The notes: generated from the sequence alone by a model not told the origin. Shown: positions 1 to 8,498, counted from the stretch's first letter. The stretch: DNA of 64,000 bases from Aminipila butyrica (GCF_010669305.1 NZ_CP048649.1:124001-188000), one strand, 5' to 3'. A program made the numbers and translations.

Positions 1-1280
1 TTTCTGAAATGTTGAATGTCTGCCTCCACATATTTAAAGAAGCTTGGATCCTTTGGCAGTACAACGCTTACGCCTGGTACTTCTTCCTTTGGATCACCAA
101 ACCGTACTTCTACGCCATTATCTCTGGCAAAATCCAGCTGTGGCTGTACATGCTTACCAGCTCCAGTATACTCTGTCTCGCTGACAACCAGAATAGCATC
201 TTCTGGAAGATCCTGAGCCAGGGAGAAAGCTGCTGCCAAAGAGGTATTTCCTGCCGGGCCTCTCTCGATGCCTTCCAGGTTTGCCAGCGCTTCTGTCATG
301 TACATAACCTCACCCTGAGATACAGTAACATAACGATCCATGTACCGAAGAGGTCTTGCCGCACTTCTAGGCACATCGGAATGATCTGGATCCGTAGCGT
401 ATGGTACGCCGAAACCAGTGTGACCTGTTGTACAGGATTTCATGTTGAACTGCTTATCGGAAGCCATGTGCAGACCAGTCAGGTTAATAGATGCTGCTAC
501 CAATTGGGTGTCTTTGGCGCCAGCCTTTATTAATCCCCGAGCTGTTCCCGTAATCATACCACCGCCTGCGTTGGTGCAAACGATCATATCTGGGTCCTTA
601 CCCAGTACTTCACGACACTGGATAGCAATTTCATAGCCCAAAGTCTCTACGCCAGCAATGCCGAACGGAGAGTACAAGGACGCATTGAAATAACCTCTAT
701 CCTCTAAGATGGACAGGAAGGAATAGAACAGCTCCGGTCCAACGGTCAGCTGTACTACTTCTGCGCCTAATGCTTCGCATTTTCTCGCTTTTTCAATGAT
801 TTCCGGCTGGCCAACCCCTCTGGAGTCAAAACACTCCTGAACGATAACGCATTCCAAGCCCTGCATGGCGGCCTGAGATGCAACGGCTGCACCGTAGTTT
901 CCAGAAGTAGCGGCAATAACGCCTTTATATCCTAACTTCTTTGCGTGTGCTACTGCACAAGCAGCTCTTCTGTCCTTAAAGCTTCCAGATGCATTGGCTG
1001 CTTCGTCTTTTGCAAAAATTCTTGCGCCAAATCCTGGCTTTGCATATTTTCTTGCCAGAGCAGTCAAGTTTCTGAGCTCTAGCAGCGGTGTATTGCCTAC
1101 ACCAGTGCGGCTCTGTATTTTAGTTACTTCATCCAAGGTATAACCTGTGGACTTCATCAACTTTTCATAATCAAATGCAATGGAACCCGATTCAAATTCT
1201 TCATAATCCAGGCCGAGAGCTTTTTTCATGATGTCGTTGGATCTTCCCATAACGGAATCGTAATCTTTTGCTAATGTCAT
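1..1280 (-). CDS. ortB: 2-amino-4-oxopentanoate thiolase, PLP subunit OrtB (3' end cut by window)
   Basis: PLP-dependent subunit of the thiolase that splits 2-amino-4-oxopentanoate with CoA into alanine and acetyl-CoA, the last step of oxidative ornithine breakdown. About 426 residues are present; the gene runs off the left edge without a stop. It is a fold-type II PLP protein: the Schiff-base lysine is K102 in ASGSFKDRRA, followed by a TSGNYGAA phosphate/substrate loop and a glycine-rich CTNAGGGMITG stretch. Its ATG overlaps the ortA stop (TAATG), so the two subunits are translationally coupled. It lies downstream of ord and ortA in one operon. The identification rests on this three-gene context and the fold; threonine-synthase-like proteins share the fold but not the neighbours. 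Confidence 0.9.
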   Translation of the reverse strand, partial: MTLAKDYDSVMGRSNDIMKKALGLDYEEFESGSIAFDYEKLMKSTGYTLDEVTKIQSRTGVGNTPLLELRNLTALARKYAKPGFGARIFAKDEAANASGSFKDRRAACAVAHAKKLGYKGVIAATSGNYGAAVASQAAMQGLECVIVQECFDSRGVGQPEIIEKARKCEALGAEVVQLTVGPELFYSFLSILEDRGYFNASLYSPFGIAGVETLGYEIAIQCREVLGKDPDMIVCTNAGGGMITGTARGLIKAGAKDTQLVAASINLTGLHMASDKQFNMKSCTTGHTGFGVPYATDPDHSDVPRSAARPLRYMDRYVTVSQGEVMYMTEALANLEGIERGPAGNTSLAAAFSLAQDLPEDAILVVSETEYTGAGKHVQPQLDFARDNGVEVRFGDPKEEVPGVSVVLPKDPSFFKYVEADIQHFR

Positions 1281-1579
1281 TATCTCTCACCTCCGCCCAT
1301 GATGTCTCTCAACTGCTTATCAATTTGAACCAGCTCAGGAATAAATTTGCCGTAGCTGTGAGGCCAGTACGGATTTACTTCTATTAATGTGCCCTTTTCC
1401 AAACGGTTAGATGCCGTCTTGATGGTCACTTCATCGCCGATCTCTGCATCTGCCTCTAAAAATCCTTTTGTCCACATTTCCAGAGGGCAAGCCTGTGTGT
1501 CTTCTGGGAGCTTTGCTGTTCTTTCAGCAGCTTCCAGCACAGTTGAGTGGATTCGCACCCATTCGCCTTTTTTAACCAT
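1280..1579 (-). CDS. ortA: 2-amino-4-oxopentanoate thiolase, small subunit OrtA
   Basis: Small partner of OrtB, 99 residues, close to the usual length of about 100. The sequence begins MVKKGEWVRIHSTVLEAAER and shows the PEDTQACPLEMWTKGFL segment and a hydrophilic C-terminus, with no cofactor motif. I chose the ATG at 1579 because GGAG lies six bases upstream of it. An in-frame ATG at 1600 would add seven residues but has a poorer ribosome site. The stop overlaps the ortB start by one base. It is separated from ord by 160 bp containing an AT-rich hairpin. OrtA and OrtB are both needed for thiolase activity in the known clostridial enzyme. Confidence 0.88.
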   Translation of the reverse strand: MVKKGEWVRIHSTVLEAAERTAKLPEDTQACPLEMWTKGFLEADAEIGDEVTIKTASNRLEKGTLIEVNPYWPHSYGKFIPELVQIDKQLRDIMGGGER

Positions 1580-1640
1580 TTTCATTCTCCTTTTTAACAT
1601 TCTGCTCAGTCCTTTACTCCTACTGGCAGAATTTATACCA

Positions 1641-1664
1641 AAAAATCAACACTCGTTGATTTTT
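1641..1664 (-). terminator. AT-rich hairpin between ord and ortA
   Basis: Perfect 10-bp arms (AAAAATCAAC and GTTGATTTTT) around a 4-base loop, followed on the minus strand by further T residues. It has the shape of a weak intrinsic terminator or an mRNA-stabilising hairpin inside the operon. The stem is mostly A-T, so strong termination is doubtful. Confidence 0.4.
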
Positions 1665-1740
1665 AGATTTTTGTCATATTAGATGTATAGGACACCCCTG
1701 CCGATCCCAAGAGTGCCCATCCATCGTTATTTTCAGTTAT

Positions 1741-2802
1741 TTATTTTACAATTTTGCATTCTTCGTCAATCTGATCTCTCAGGTCGCCCATGATAGCTCT
1801 AGGCACTGGAATATCAATCATGGTCTTTAAGCCTGGTCTTGCGTTGATTACGTGTGGAATGGTGTTCAAGATCATTGCCATGGTTCCGATACCACCTTCG
1901 ATCTCAGGAGTGTTCACCATGTTTACTGGTGGGATACCCTTGATTTCTACATAGTCACCAGTGTGTACGCCAACCTGTTCTGGCTCAATCTGCTGTGGGT
2001 GATCCATCTCAATCTTCTTTTCGCCATCGATGTAACCCCAACCCTTCATAGCTACGCCGGCAACCTGTCCAGCCTTAGCAAATCCATATGGAGACTTTCT
2101 GTCTACATCTGTTACGATTGGTTCCATATCCTGCTCGAATTTATCCAGCTTCCAACCTAATGCAGTGGTAATCATGCCAACGGATTCAGCAAATCCAACG
2201 TGTCCAGCCATAGTTCCCTCAGCCTTTCTCTTGTTGAATTCTTCTACTTCCATGCCGATACCCTGTTCTTCCATTACAGCAGGTCCAAACGGAGATAAGC
2301 TGTTTACTCTTCTGGAAACGATGTGATCAACAGTTTCGCAAGCACCAGTCCATAAGATTACCAACAGGTCCATAATCAGACCAGGGTTGATACCTGTTCC
2401 CAGAACTGTTACATTGTTCTTCTTAGCGATTTCGTCTAACTTTACAGACAGTTCAGGTTCCTGAGCCTGAGGGAAAGCCATCTCTTCTGCGGAAGTGATA
2501 ACATTCATGCCTCTCTCCATAACGTATACCAGCTTGTCATATACTTTGCTTGTAAAAGAGTCTGTGCATACAATAACGATATCAGCAGAACCTGGCTGGA
2601 TTACGTCTTCAGCTGTACCCACGATAACATCTTCTCTGTCGCCTCTTTCGATGCCTGGAACCACTTCATATAAGCTTTTGCCCAGCTTAGCGCCGATGTC
2701 GATAGCGCCGACAATGTCGATACCCTTTTTCTTGGTGATCATCTTGCCGATGCCGCCGCCCATAGCTCCAAGACCCCAGAGAATTACTTTTACATTTTCC
2801 AT
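1741..2802 (-). CDS. ord: 2,4-diaminopentanoate dehydrogenase
   Basis: NAD(P)-dependent oxidative deamination of 2,4-diaminopentanoate to 2-amino-4-oxopentanoate, the substrate of OrtAB. The 353-residue protein has an N-terminal Rossmann fold (VILWGLGAMGGG, residues about 6-17), an acidic residue after the second strand (GAIDIG), and the dihydrodipicolinate-reductase-like region VLGTGINPGLIMD. The start at 2802 is chosen because GGGAG lies eight bases upstream; a start at 2829 would have no such site. It is the first gene of the ord-ortA-ortB operon and is preceded by a sigma54 promoter at 2932-2949. The aminomutase and racemase genes of the pathway are not in the window. Confidence 0.92.
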   Translation of the reverse strand: MENVKVILWGLGAMGGGIGKMITKKKGIDIVGAIDIGAKLGKSLYEVVPGIERGDREDVIVGTAEDVIQPGSADIVIVCTDSFTSKVYDKLVYVMERGMNVITSAEEMAFPQAQEPELSVKLDEIAKKNNVTVLGTGINPGLIMDLLVILWTGACETVDHIVSRRVNSLSPFGPAVMEEQGIGMEVEEFNKRKAEGTMAGHVGFAESVGMITTALGWKLDKFEQDMEPIVTDVDRKSPYGFAKAGQVAGVAMKGWGYIDGEKKIEMDHPQQIEPEQVGVHTGDYVEIKGIPPVNMVNTPEIEGGIGTMAMILNTIPHVINARPGLKTMIDIPVPRAIMGDLRDQIDEECKIVK

Positions 2803-2931
2803 AATACTTACTCTCCCTTTCCATTCCAATACAAATTGCTTTAATTAATTAATAGTAATGCTAAAAACTTATGCAACCGGGAGGCTTTATTCGAGATGTG
2901 CTGTCTCACCGCCTCGGCACACTATTATAAT

Positions 2932-2949
2932 AAGCAAACTCCGTGCCAA
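2932..2949 (-). promoter_or_regulatory. sigma54 promoter of ord-ortA-ortB
   Basis: The minus strand reads TTGGCACGGAGTTTGCTT, a full match to the sigma54 consensus TGGCACG-N4-TTGCW with the GG and GC doublets 12 bp apart. It lies about 130 bp upstream of the ord start codon. A sigma54-activator gene sits just upstream, with a palindromic site between them. Confidence 0.88.
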
Positions 2950-3037
2950 CTAAAAAAGATGGCTTGTTTTCAACATTCCCTTATTTTGGACTTTATTTTT
3001 CCTGTTTAAAAGTTGTAAATTTTCTGTTTTATTAAAG

Positions 3038-3086
3038 AAAACCGCAAATATTTTTGCATACATTATGCAAAAATATTTGCGGTTTT
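3038..3086. promoter_or_regulatory. Paired activator sites (UAS) upstream of ord
   Basis: Perfect 23-bp inverted repeat with a 3-base centre. Each arm holds a 16-bp near-palindrome (CGCAAAT-AT-TTTTGCA) related to TGCAAAT-N2-ATTTGCA, found also before arcD and the activator gene. Its centre is about 125 bp upstream of the -12 element, a normal enhancer distance. Because it follows the activator gene on the same strand it could also end that transcript. Confidence 0.65.
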
Positions 3087-3151
3087 TACTATACTGCTAT
3101 ATTTTGCCCAGCTTTTGGACAATTATGCACCTATTTCTATTAATTTTTTAC

Positions 3152-4543
3152 TTATATCTGGTATTTTTTTATCTTATGCTGGAGAGTCTGTCTTTTTATG
3201 CCCAGCACCTCTGCGGTCTTAGAAATATTCCCACTAAAGTCTACCATCTTTTCCTTAATAATATTAATCTCCAAGGCTGCCAGGTATTGATCAATACTCA
3301 TTGCCTCTGGGTCATAAGCTGATTCTACATCAGCCATGGCCACCTCCTGGGGTAACTGGAGGTATTTTTCTGTCAGCACATGTTCTTTGTCAGACAAAGA
3401 AACTGCCGACATAATGAGGTTTTCCAACTCCCGCACGTTGCCGGGATAGGGATAGCCTTCCAGCTTTTGCAGGGCTCCGTCAGACAGCATCCACACCTGT
3501 TTTTGAAAGCGATGATTGTGCTTTTCCAGAAAATGCTCCACCAGAATCGGAATATCGTCCTTCCTCTCCCGCAAGGGCGGAATGCTGATATTGACAATAT
3601 TTAACCGATAGTACAAGTCCTTTCGCAGAAGTCCGTTATTGATGAGTTTTTCCGGGGTTTCGTTGACCGTGGCGATGATGCGCACGTCAATGGGAATATC
3701 CCGGCTGCCCCCTACCCGTCGGATATAATCTTCTTGCAGCACGCGCAGCAGCTTGCTCTGAAGCTCATAGGGCATAGCACTGATTTCATCTAGCAGTAAG
3801 GTCCCCCCATTGGCCTGTTCAAAGAGACCCGCTCGATCTACGGCCCCTGTAAAGCCTCCCCTGGCAGTACCAAAGAGAATCCCTTCCAGCAGGCTTTCTG
3901 GCAAGGCCGCACAGTTTTGGGCCAAGAAGGGCTTATTGCTCCGGCTGCTGTTGAAGTGAATGCTCTGAGCCATAAGCTCTTTTCCGGTTCCAGTCTCTCC
4001 GTAAATAAAGACGGCGGCATCAGTCTTAGACGCTCTATCAGCAATATCCATCTGGTGTTTCAGCCTTCGGTTCTGGCCAATAATATCTTTAAAGCTATAT
4101 TTACGAATCTTAGGCCCGGCCACCTTATGCTCCGGAATAGCTTCTCGCTGAAGCTCCAAGACCGTATTGGACAAGGCTTTGAAGTTTGTAATATCCTTGG
4201 CAATCTCCAGCGCAGCCACCACGACACCGGAATCGTCTAAAATAGGAATGGTGGTGTTTACGGTGGTGACTTCTTTACCATATCGGTTCAGATAGGTCTG
4301 CTGTTTACTGCTGGTAGGCTCTGCCTGCCTCAGCGCACGCAACAAGGTACTTTCCCCTTCTGGAATATGAGAAAATACCGCCCGAAAGGGCTTGCCAATT
4401 ACATCTTCCCGGTTCGTCTTCTCCAAGTTGGCCATAGCCTGATTGTAGATGATACTCTTTCCGTCAGCATTAACAATGTGAATACCCTCATCAATGATGT
4501 TGGCCAGTTCCTGTATGACTTTTTCATATTGCTTCGCGTTCAT
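3152..4543 (-). CDS. Sigma54-dependent transcriptional activator (PAS-AAA+-Fis type)
   Basis: Enhancer-binding protein of 463 residues, built like RocR. A PAS sensor domain occupies about residues 5-115, the AAA+ domain about 150-380 and a Fis-type helix-turn-helix the C-terminus (NISKTAEVLGIKRQTLQ). Walker A is GETGTGKE, Walker B is GGTLLLDE. The sigma54-contacting loop reads GGFTGA instead of the usual GAFTGA. It is divergent from ArsR/TetR regulators and upstream of ord-ortAB, whose sigma54 promoter it most likely serves. A palindrome covers the -35 box of its own promoter, suggesting autorepression. The ligand is unknown; ornithine, arginine or a pathway intermediate would fit the context. 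The family assignment is certain, the targets inferred. Confidence 0.9.
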   Translation of the reverse strand: MNAKQYEKVIQELANIIDEGIHIVNADGKSIIYNQAMANLEKTNREDVIGKPFRAVFSHIPEGESTLLRALRQAEPTSSKQQTYLNRYGKEVTTVNTTIPILDDSGVVVAALEIAKDITNFKALSNTVLELQREAIPEHKVAGPKIRKYSFKDIIGQNRRLKHQMDIADRASKTDAAVFIYGETGTGKELMAQSIHFNSSRSNKPFLAQNCAALPESLLEGILFGTARGGFTGAVDRAGLFEQANGGTLLLDEISAMPYELQSKLLRVLQEDYIRRVGGSRDIPIDVRIIATVNETPEKLINNGLLRKDLYYRLNIVNISIPPLRERKDDIPILVEHFLEKHNHRFQKQVWMLSDGALQKLEGYPYPGNVRELENLIMSAVSLSDKEHVLTEKYLQLPQEVAMADVESAYDPEAMSIDQYLAALEINIIKEKMVDFSGNISKTAEVLGIKRQTLQHKIKKYQI

Positions 4544-4600
4544 GTGCCCCCCGTTTTCTCGATAAAAAAATATTTTAAAAATAAATCTTATATTTTCTTT

Positions 4601-4629
4601 ATTGTACCTTAAAACTCATATTAGTGCAA
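4601..4629 (-). promoter_or_regulatory. Sigma70-type promoter of the activator gene
   Basis: The minus strand shows TTGCAC, 17 bp, then TACAAT, ending about 58 bp before the start codon. The -35 box is the last part of the palindrome at 4621-4644. Confidence 0.6.
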
Positions 4630-4644
4630 ATAAATTTGCACTAA
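4621..4644. promoter_or_regulatory. Palindromic operator over the activator's -35 box
   Basis: Perfect inverted repeat TTAGTGCAAAT-N2-ATTTGCACTAA. It contains the same 16-bp core (TGCAAAT-N2-ATTTGCA) as the sites upstream of arcD. It overlaps the activator's -35 element and ends 18 bp before the -35 box of the divergent ArsR/TetR promoter, so it could influence both. Confidence 0.7.
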
Positions 4645-4661
4645 GCTTCTTTTTCCTACTA

Positions 4662-4690
4662 TTGACAAGGCTTCCTCTTCATAGTAAAGT
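4662..4690 (+). promoter_or_regulatory. Sigma70-type promoter of the ArsR/TetR pair
   Basis: TTGACA, 17 bp, TAAAGT, 46 bp upstream of the ArsR start codon. Confidence 0.6.
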
Positions 4691-4736
4691 GTATATAGTT
4701 AATAAACAATATATAGCTTTATAAGGAGAATGATTC

Positions 4737-5066
4737 ATGCGACTAAGAAAAGATGCGGATTATATGCAGGAAGAAGAAATCGTGCTGGTCGCTCAGGTTT
4801 CTGACGCTCTGGCCCACCCGGCCAGAATTAAGATTTACCAGTTTATCATGCAGTGCAATAAGGAGCGCTTGCCGGTCTGCAACAAAGACGTGGTAGCCGC
4901 CTTCGATTATTCCCAGGCCACCATCTCCCAGCACATAAAAAAGCTTGTACAAGCTGAACTGGTACAAACTCAGAGCAAAGACAAATATTCCTATTATTAT
5001 GCCAATATCGGAGTGCTGATGAAGTACCTGAGTGCCACTAAAAAATTCAGTACGTTTCAGGCATAA
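4737..5066 (+). CDS. ArsR-family winged-helix regulator
   Basis: A 109-residue DNA-binding protein with the ArsR helix-turn-helix: ALAHPARIKIYQFI opens the domain, and the recognition helix lies in DYSQATISQHIKKLVQAELV. A CNKERLPVCN segment has two cysteines, but no typical ELCVCDL metal site is seen, so the signal may not be a metal. AAGGAG is placed ten bases before the ATG. The TetR gene follows after 27 bp, probably as an operon. It is divergent from the sigma54 activator. The target is unknown. Confidence 0.8.
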   Translation: MRLRKDADYMQEEEIVLVAQVSDALAHPARIKIYQFIMQCNKERLPVCNKDVVAAFDYSQATISQHIKKLVQAELVQTQSKDKYSYYYANIGVLMKYLSATKKFSTFQA

Positions 5067-5093
5067 ATTAATACAGACAGGCAGGATATTACT

Positions 5094-5771
5094 ATGGCCA
5101 ACAAATCTATCCGGCGAGCCCGGATGATTCACTACTTTGTAGATACCGCCACCGCGATTATTCAGGAGGAAGGCATCTCCAACATCACCCTTCGGAAGGT
5201 TGCTGACCGAACAGGGTATAACAGCGCCACGCTGTACAATTACTTTAAAAATCTGGATCACCTGGTCTTCCTAGCAGCATTAAAGTGTATGGAACCGTAT
5301 ACTACCAGCTTGTTCCAGCAATTACAGTCGGTGGATTCCTCTCTTGAAAAAAATCTGAAGGTCTGGGAGCTCTTTTGCCTCCATTCTTTTAAAAACCCAC
5401 AAATATATGAAGCAATTTTTTTTGCCAGCTTTGATCAGGAGGACAACTCCACGTATCTGGCAGAGTACTACAGCCTCTTCCCACCCGATACCAAAGACAA
5501 CGACAGCACCCTGTCCAGCATGTTAGCCCAGCCGGATATCTACCAGCGAAACCATATCCTCTTGCAGGAATGTGTTGACGAAGGCTTTTTCAATCAGGAA
5601 GATGTGCCCGCTATTGATGAGATCACTATATTCATATATAAAGGCCTCTTATCCAAGGTCCTGTCAAACCAGGAGGCTTTCTCGCCGTCAGAATATACTC
5701 AGACGGCCATGAACTACATCCGTCACTGTTACAAAGGCTTTTTATGCCCGGAAAAAACCGGCTTTCTCTAA
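5094..5771 (+). CDS. TetR/AcrR-family regulator
   Basis: A 225-residue regulator. The N-terminal TetR helix-turn-helix is visible at about residues 10-55 (ITLRKVADRTGYNSATLYNYF), followed by an all-helical ligand-binding part typical of the family but without recognisable ligand residues. It sits 27 bp after the ArsR gene and is followed by a strong bidirectional terminator. It could control the convergent MFS/amidohydrolase operon or act elsewhere; the sequence does not decide. Confidence 0.82.
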   Translation: MANKSIRRARMIHYFVDTATAIIQEEGISNITLRKVADRTGYNSATLYNYFKNLDHLVFLAALKCMEPYTTSLFQQLQSVDSSLEKNLKVWELFCLHSFKNPQIYEAIFFASFDQEDNSTYLAEYYSLFPPDTKDNDSTLSSMLAQPDIYQRNHILLQECVDEGFFNQEDVPAIDEITIFIYKGLLSKVLSNQEAFSPSEYTQTAMNYIRHCYKGFLCPEKTGFL

Positions 5772-5819
5772 AGTCTTTGCACCAACACAGCCTTCTTAGA
5801 ATTTTAAATATAGAAAAAA

Positions 5820-5869
5820 TGCCCTCGTGGATTCTGGAATAAATCCAGTCTCCGTCAGGGCACTTTTTC
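5820..5869. terminator. Bidirectional terminator between TetR and MFS genes
   Basis: Hairpin with TGCCCT/AGGGCA base and a TGGATT-AATCCA upper stem, followed by CTTTTTCTTTTT on the plus strand and an A-run on the other side. It serves the convergent TetR and MFS transcripts. Confidence 0.8.
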
Positions 5870-5941
5870 TTTTTTACTGCATTTTTCTTCTAATTTATCA
5901 GTTAAAGGAGTAGGGGAACTTTTTTATACCAGCCCGCACAT

Positions 5942-7198
5942 CTATTTAGCGGCGCTGCCTTTTGGATAACACGTTTTCAGAAGCAAGCCCATGACTACCA
6001 TCAATACGCCGCCAAAGGCCATCATCAGGTAGATATAAGAATAAGCACTGTCACCAAACTTGTCCAACCAACCGCCGCACAAGCTATAAAGCCAAATATC
6101 AGCAGAATATCCGATAGCCGAAGCCACTCCTAGAATCGTTCCCGTATACTTGAGAGGAATCTTGGCTTCTGAAACAGGTGTATACAACATTGGAGAAGTC
6201 ATCCCTGAGAAAAACACCACCAATACCACGATGGCCATGAATGGTATCGCCATGGACTTGCCCAGCGGCATAAAAGCCATAATCAAGGAAAAGATGATAG
6301 CACCGATGGCACCCACCAAGACTACTGGTGTAGACTTGCCAATCTTATCTCGGAAAGAGCCTCCAATCGGTCCAGATATCATCTTTACACCGGTTCTAGC
6401 TGTCATCGTAAATCCAGTAGCAAAGGTAACAGAGATACCGAAGGATGCGGTCAAATGTGGGTTCACATACGGGATGATACAACGGATTAAGTAAAACCCT
6501 AAGGTAAACAGGCCTAAGTAATAGGTGATTGGCATTTTCAATACCTGTCCCAAATGTGCCAGTTTAATAGTCTCCTCTTCACCAACATCTTTTTTCGGAT
6601 CGAAAGGAACAACAAACAGGACGGCTATGCCAATAACAATAGCCATAACGGCATAAATAATGATGGCACCGCGGAAGCCTACGCCGTATGTAGCTAACAT
6701 GGTTGTCAGCAAAGCCAGCACGCCATACGTCATTAAAATAGTAAAAATTCCATATGCCGTATCAGCAGTACCGTACAGACGGCCTTGTTCCTCATCGCTG
6801 CCTAGAGAACGGATAACTTTTAAGTGCGCTGACCAGTGCAGGCCGGCAGAGGTAAAGCCCATGATCAGATACAGCACAATCAATAGGTTATAGGAGTGAA
6901 CCATAGAGATGGCAATGGCCACAGCTGCTGTGGAAAGGCAAGATGCTATGACCAGCTTCTTGGCATTAAACCGGTCTGCAAACCACCCTCCGATAAAATA
7001 GCCGGGGGTAGCCGTAAGCCCAAAAAAGGTGATTACTTTCCCTAACTCGCCATCTGTCAAGTTATATGCTTCTAAAAATTGATTGTAAAAGTCCGTGGCC
7101 AAATACGGGATTAGATATACAATCCACGAAAAGGTCAGTAAAAATACAGATGCGTATTTTTTCCAGCTCACGCTCCTGGTTTCATTCAAGTGTTCCAT
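5942..7198 (-). CDS. MFS transporter
   Basis: Major facilitator permease of 418 residues with about 12 hydrophobic segments. The loop between helices 2 and 3 carries a family-like GGWFADRFNAKK motif, and the matching middle loop GSFRDKIGKST. It begins 18 bp after the M20 amidohydrolase gene in the same direction. Such pairs usually import an acylated amino acid or small peptide that the hydrolase then cleaves. The substrate cannot be told from sequence. AGAGG lies about nine bases before the ATG. Confidence 0.82.
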   Translation of the reverse strand: MEHLNETRSVSWKKYASVFLLTFSWIVYLIPYLATDFYNQFLEAYNLTDGELGKVITFFGLTATPGYFIGGWFADRFNAKKLVIASCLSTAAVAIAISMVHSYNLLIVLYLIMGFTSAGLHWSAHLKVIRSLGSDEEQGRLYGTADTAYGIFTILMTYGVLALLTTMLATYGVGFRGAIIIYAVMAIVIGIAVLFVVPFDPKKDVGEEETIKLAHLGQVLKMPITYYLGLFTLGFYLIRCIIPYVNPHLTASFGISVTFATGFTMTARTGVKMISGPIGGSFRDKIGKSTPVVLVGAIGAIIFSLIMAFMPLGKSMAIPFMAIVVLVVFFSGMTSPMLYTPVSEAKIPLKYTGTILGVASAIGYSADIWLYSLCGGWLDKFGDSAYSYIYLMMAFGGVLMVVMGLLLKTCYPKGSAAK

Positions 7199-7216
7199 TA
7201 CATTGAACCTCTCTTT

Positions 7217-8407
7217 CTATTCTTCAATAGCCTTTTCAAAGGCCTCTCGTACCCGCTTTCTCAGATCTGCATCGCTGTAAAGCTCCAGCGCACTGCGGAC
7301 AAAAGTCTCTACGGTCATCATCATCCGCTTCTTAGCCTCGCTGCCGTTGGCATGCTCCAAGAAATCTTCCTCATGAACCTTAACCTTACCATCGGCGATG
7401 CCCACATTGCCATAAAGAGTCGGACAGCAGTAGCTGACATTTCCAATATCGGTAGAGCCTGGTACTTCGTCCTCTTGGCTAAGGGCCTCGAATCCAGCCT
7501 GTTCCATGTATTTAGCTGCAATGTCTGCCAAAACCGGATTGATGATTAAATCATCGTACGCATTCTCATACTGATTAATCTTTAATTCTGTACCTGTCAT
7601 GAGAGCTGCCCCTCTGCCGCAGTTCTTGACCTTTTCAAAGACTTCTTGGAAATAGCTTTTTTTAGCTGCTCGCACATAAAACAGACATTTGCAATGATTA
7701 GGGATGGTATTAGGTGCTTCCCCGCCTTCGGTGATAATACCGTGTATGCGAACATCGCTCTTGAGCTGCTGACGTAAAAAACTGATGCCATTGAAAGTCA
7801 GCTGCACGGCATCTAATGCGTTAATGCCCTCATACGGATGAACGGCGGCGTGGCTCGCTTTGCCGATAAATTCAAATTCAACGGAATCCATTGCCAAGGC
7901 CCGACCTCGTAAATTAGAATTTTCATATAAGTGCATTTGGAATGCGGCATCAATGTCATCAAATGCTCCGCTGTTGGCCAGGTCAATCTTCCGTCCAGTG
8001 GTTTCTTCCGCCGGGGTTCCAATAACCACAACCTTTCCCTTAAAGGAATCTTTTAGCTTGGCCAAAGCCAAGCCAGCACCTACTGTGGTGGCCGCAATCC
8101 AGTTATGTCCGCAAGCATGGGCCGGTTTCTTCTCTGGTCCATAGCCAGGCAAGGCGTCGTATTCGGCTAAAAAAGCAATCCTTGGCGCATTGTCGTCGCC
8201 AAACTCTGCGCGAAAAGCTGTTTCCAATCCTTTGTAAGGACATTCGACCTGAAAGCCCTGGTCTCTGAGTAGTTTAGTCAAATAAGCTACCGACTGATAT
8301 TCCTCATCTCCCAGTTCCGGGTGTTCAAAGATATAGTCACTAATTTCGGCAATCTGCTCTTCCAATTGTTTCAATACCGATTTGACCTGTGTTTCTTGGC
8401 GTTCCAT
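7217..8407 (-). CDS. M20-family metallo-amidohydrolase
   Basis: Cytoplasmic zinc peptidase/amidohydrolase of 396 residues, of the type that cleaves N-acyl amino acids or aminobenzoyl-glutamate-like amides. Metal-site motifs are visible: HACGHN (about residue 100), GTPAEET and a C-terminal GSTDIGNVS. A dimerisation domain occupies the middle (about 180-290). I chose the ATG at 8407, which has AAGGAG seven bases upstream, over a GTG at 8431. It is the first gene of an operon with the downstream MFS transporter. The substrate is unknown. Confidence 0.85.
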   Translation of the reverse strand: MERQETQVKSVLKQLEEQIAEISDYIFEHPELGDEEYQSVAYLTKLLRDQGFQVECPYKGLETAFRAEFGDDNAPRIAFLAEYDALPGYGPEKKPAHACGHNWIAATTVGAGLALAKLKDSFKGKVVVIGTPAEETTGRKIDLANSGAFDDIDAAFQMHLYENSNLRGRALAMDSVEFEFIGKASHAAVHPYEGINALDAVQLTFNGISFLRQQLKSDVRIHGIITEGGEAPNTIPNHCKCLFYVRAAKKSYFQEVFEKVKNCGRGAALMTGTELKINQYENAYDDLIINPVLADIAAKYMEQAGFEALSQEDEVPGSTDIGNVSYCCPTLYGNVGIADGKVKVHEEDFLEHANGSEAKKRMMMTVETFVRSALELYSDADLRKRVREAFEKAIEE

Positions 8408-8456
8408 GGCACGCTCCTTTCTTCTGGTCACAAAACATTTATGTTTTCATAAAATT

Positions 8457-8498
8457 AAAATAACATAATCATGATTACTTTTCAACTGCGATTATGTT
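8457..8498 (-). promoter_or_regulatory. Candidate promoter and operator of the amidohydrolase/MFS operon
   Basis: The minus strand has TTGAAA, 17 bp, TATTTT. An inverted repeat (AACATAATC at 8462-8470, GATTATGTT at 8490-8498) brackets the promoter, with one arm against each side of the -35/-10 region, as expected for a repressor site. The -10 is weak, so this is tentative. Confidence 0.4.
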
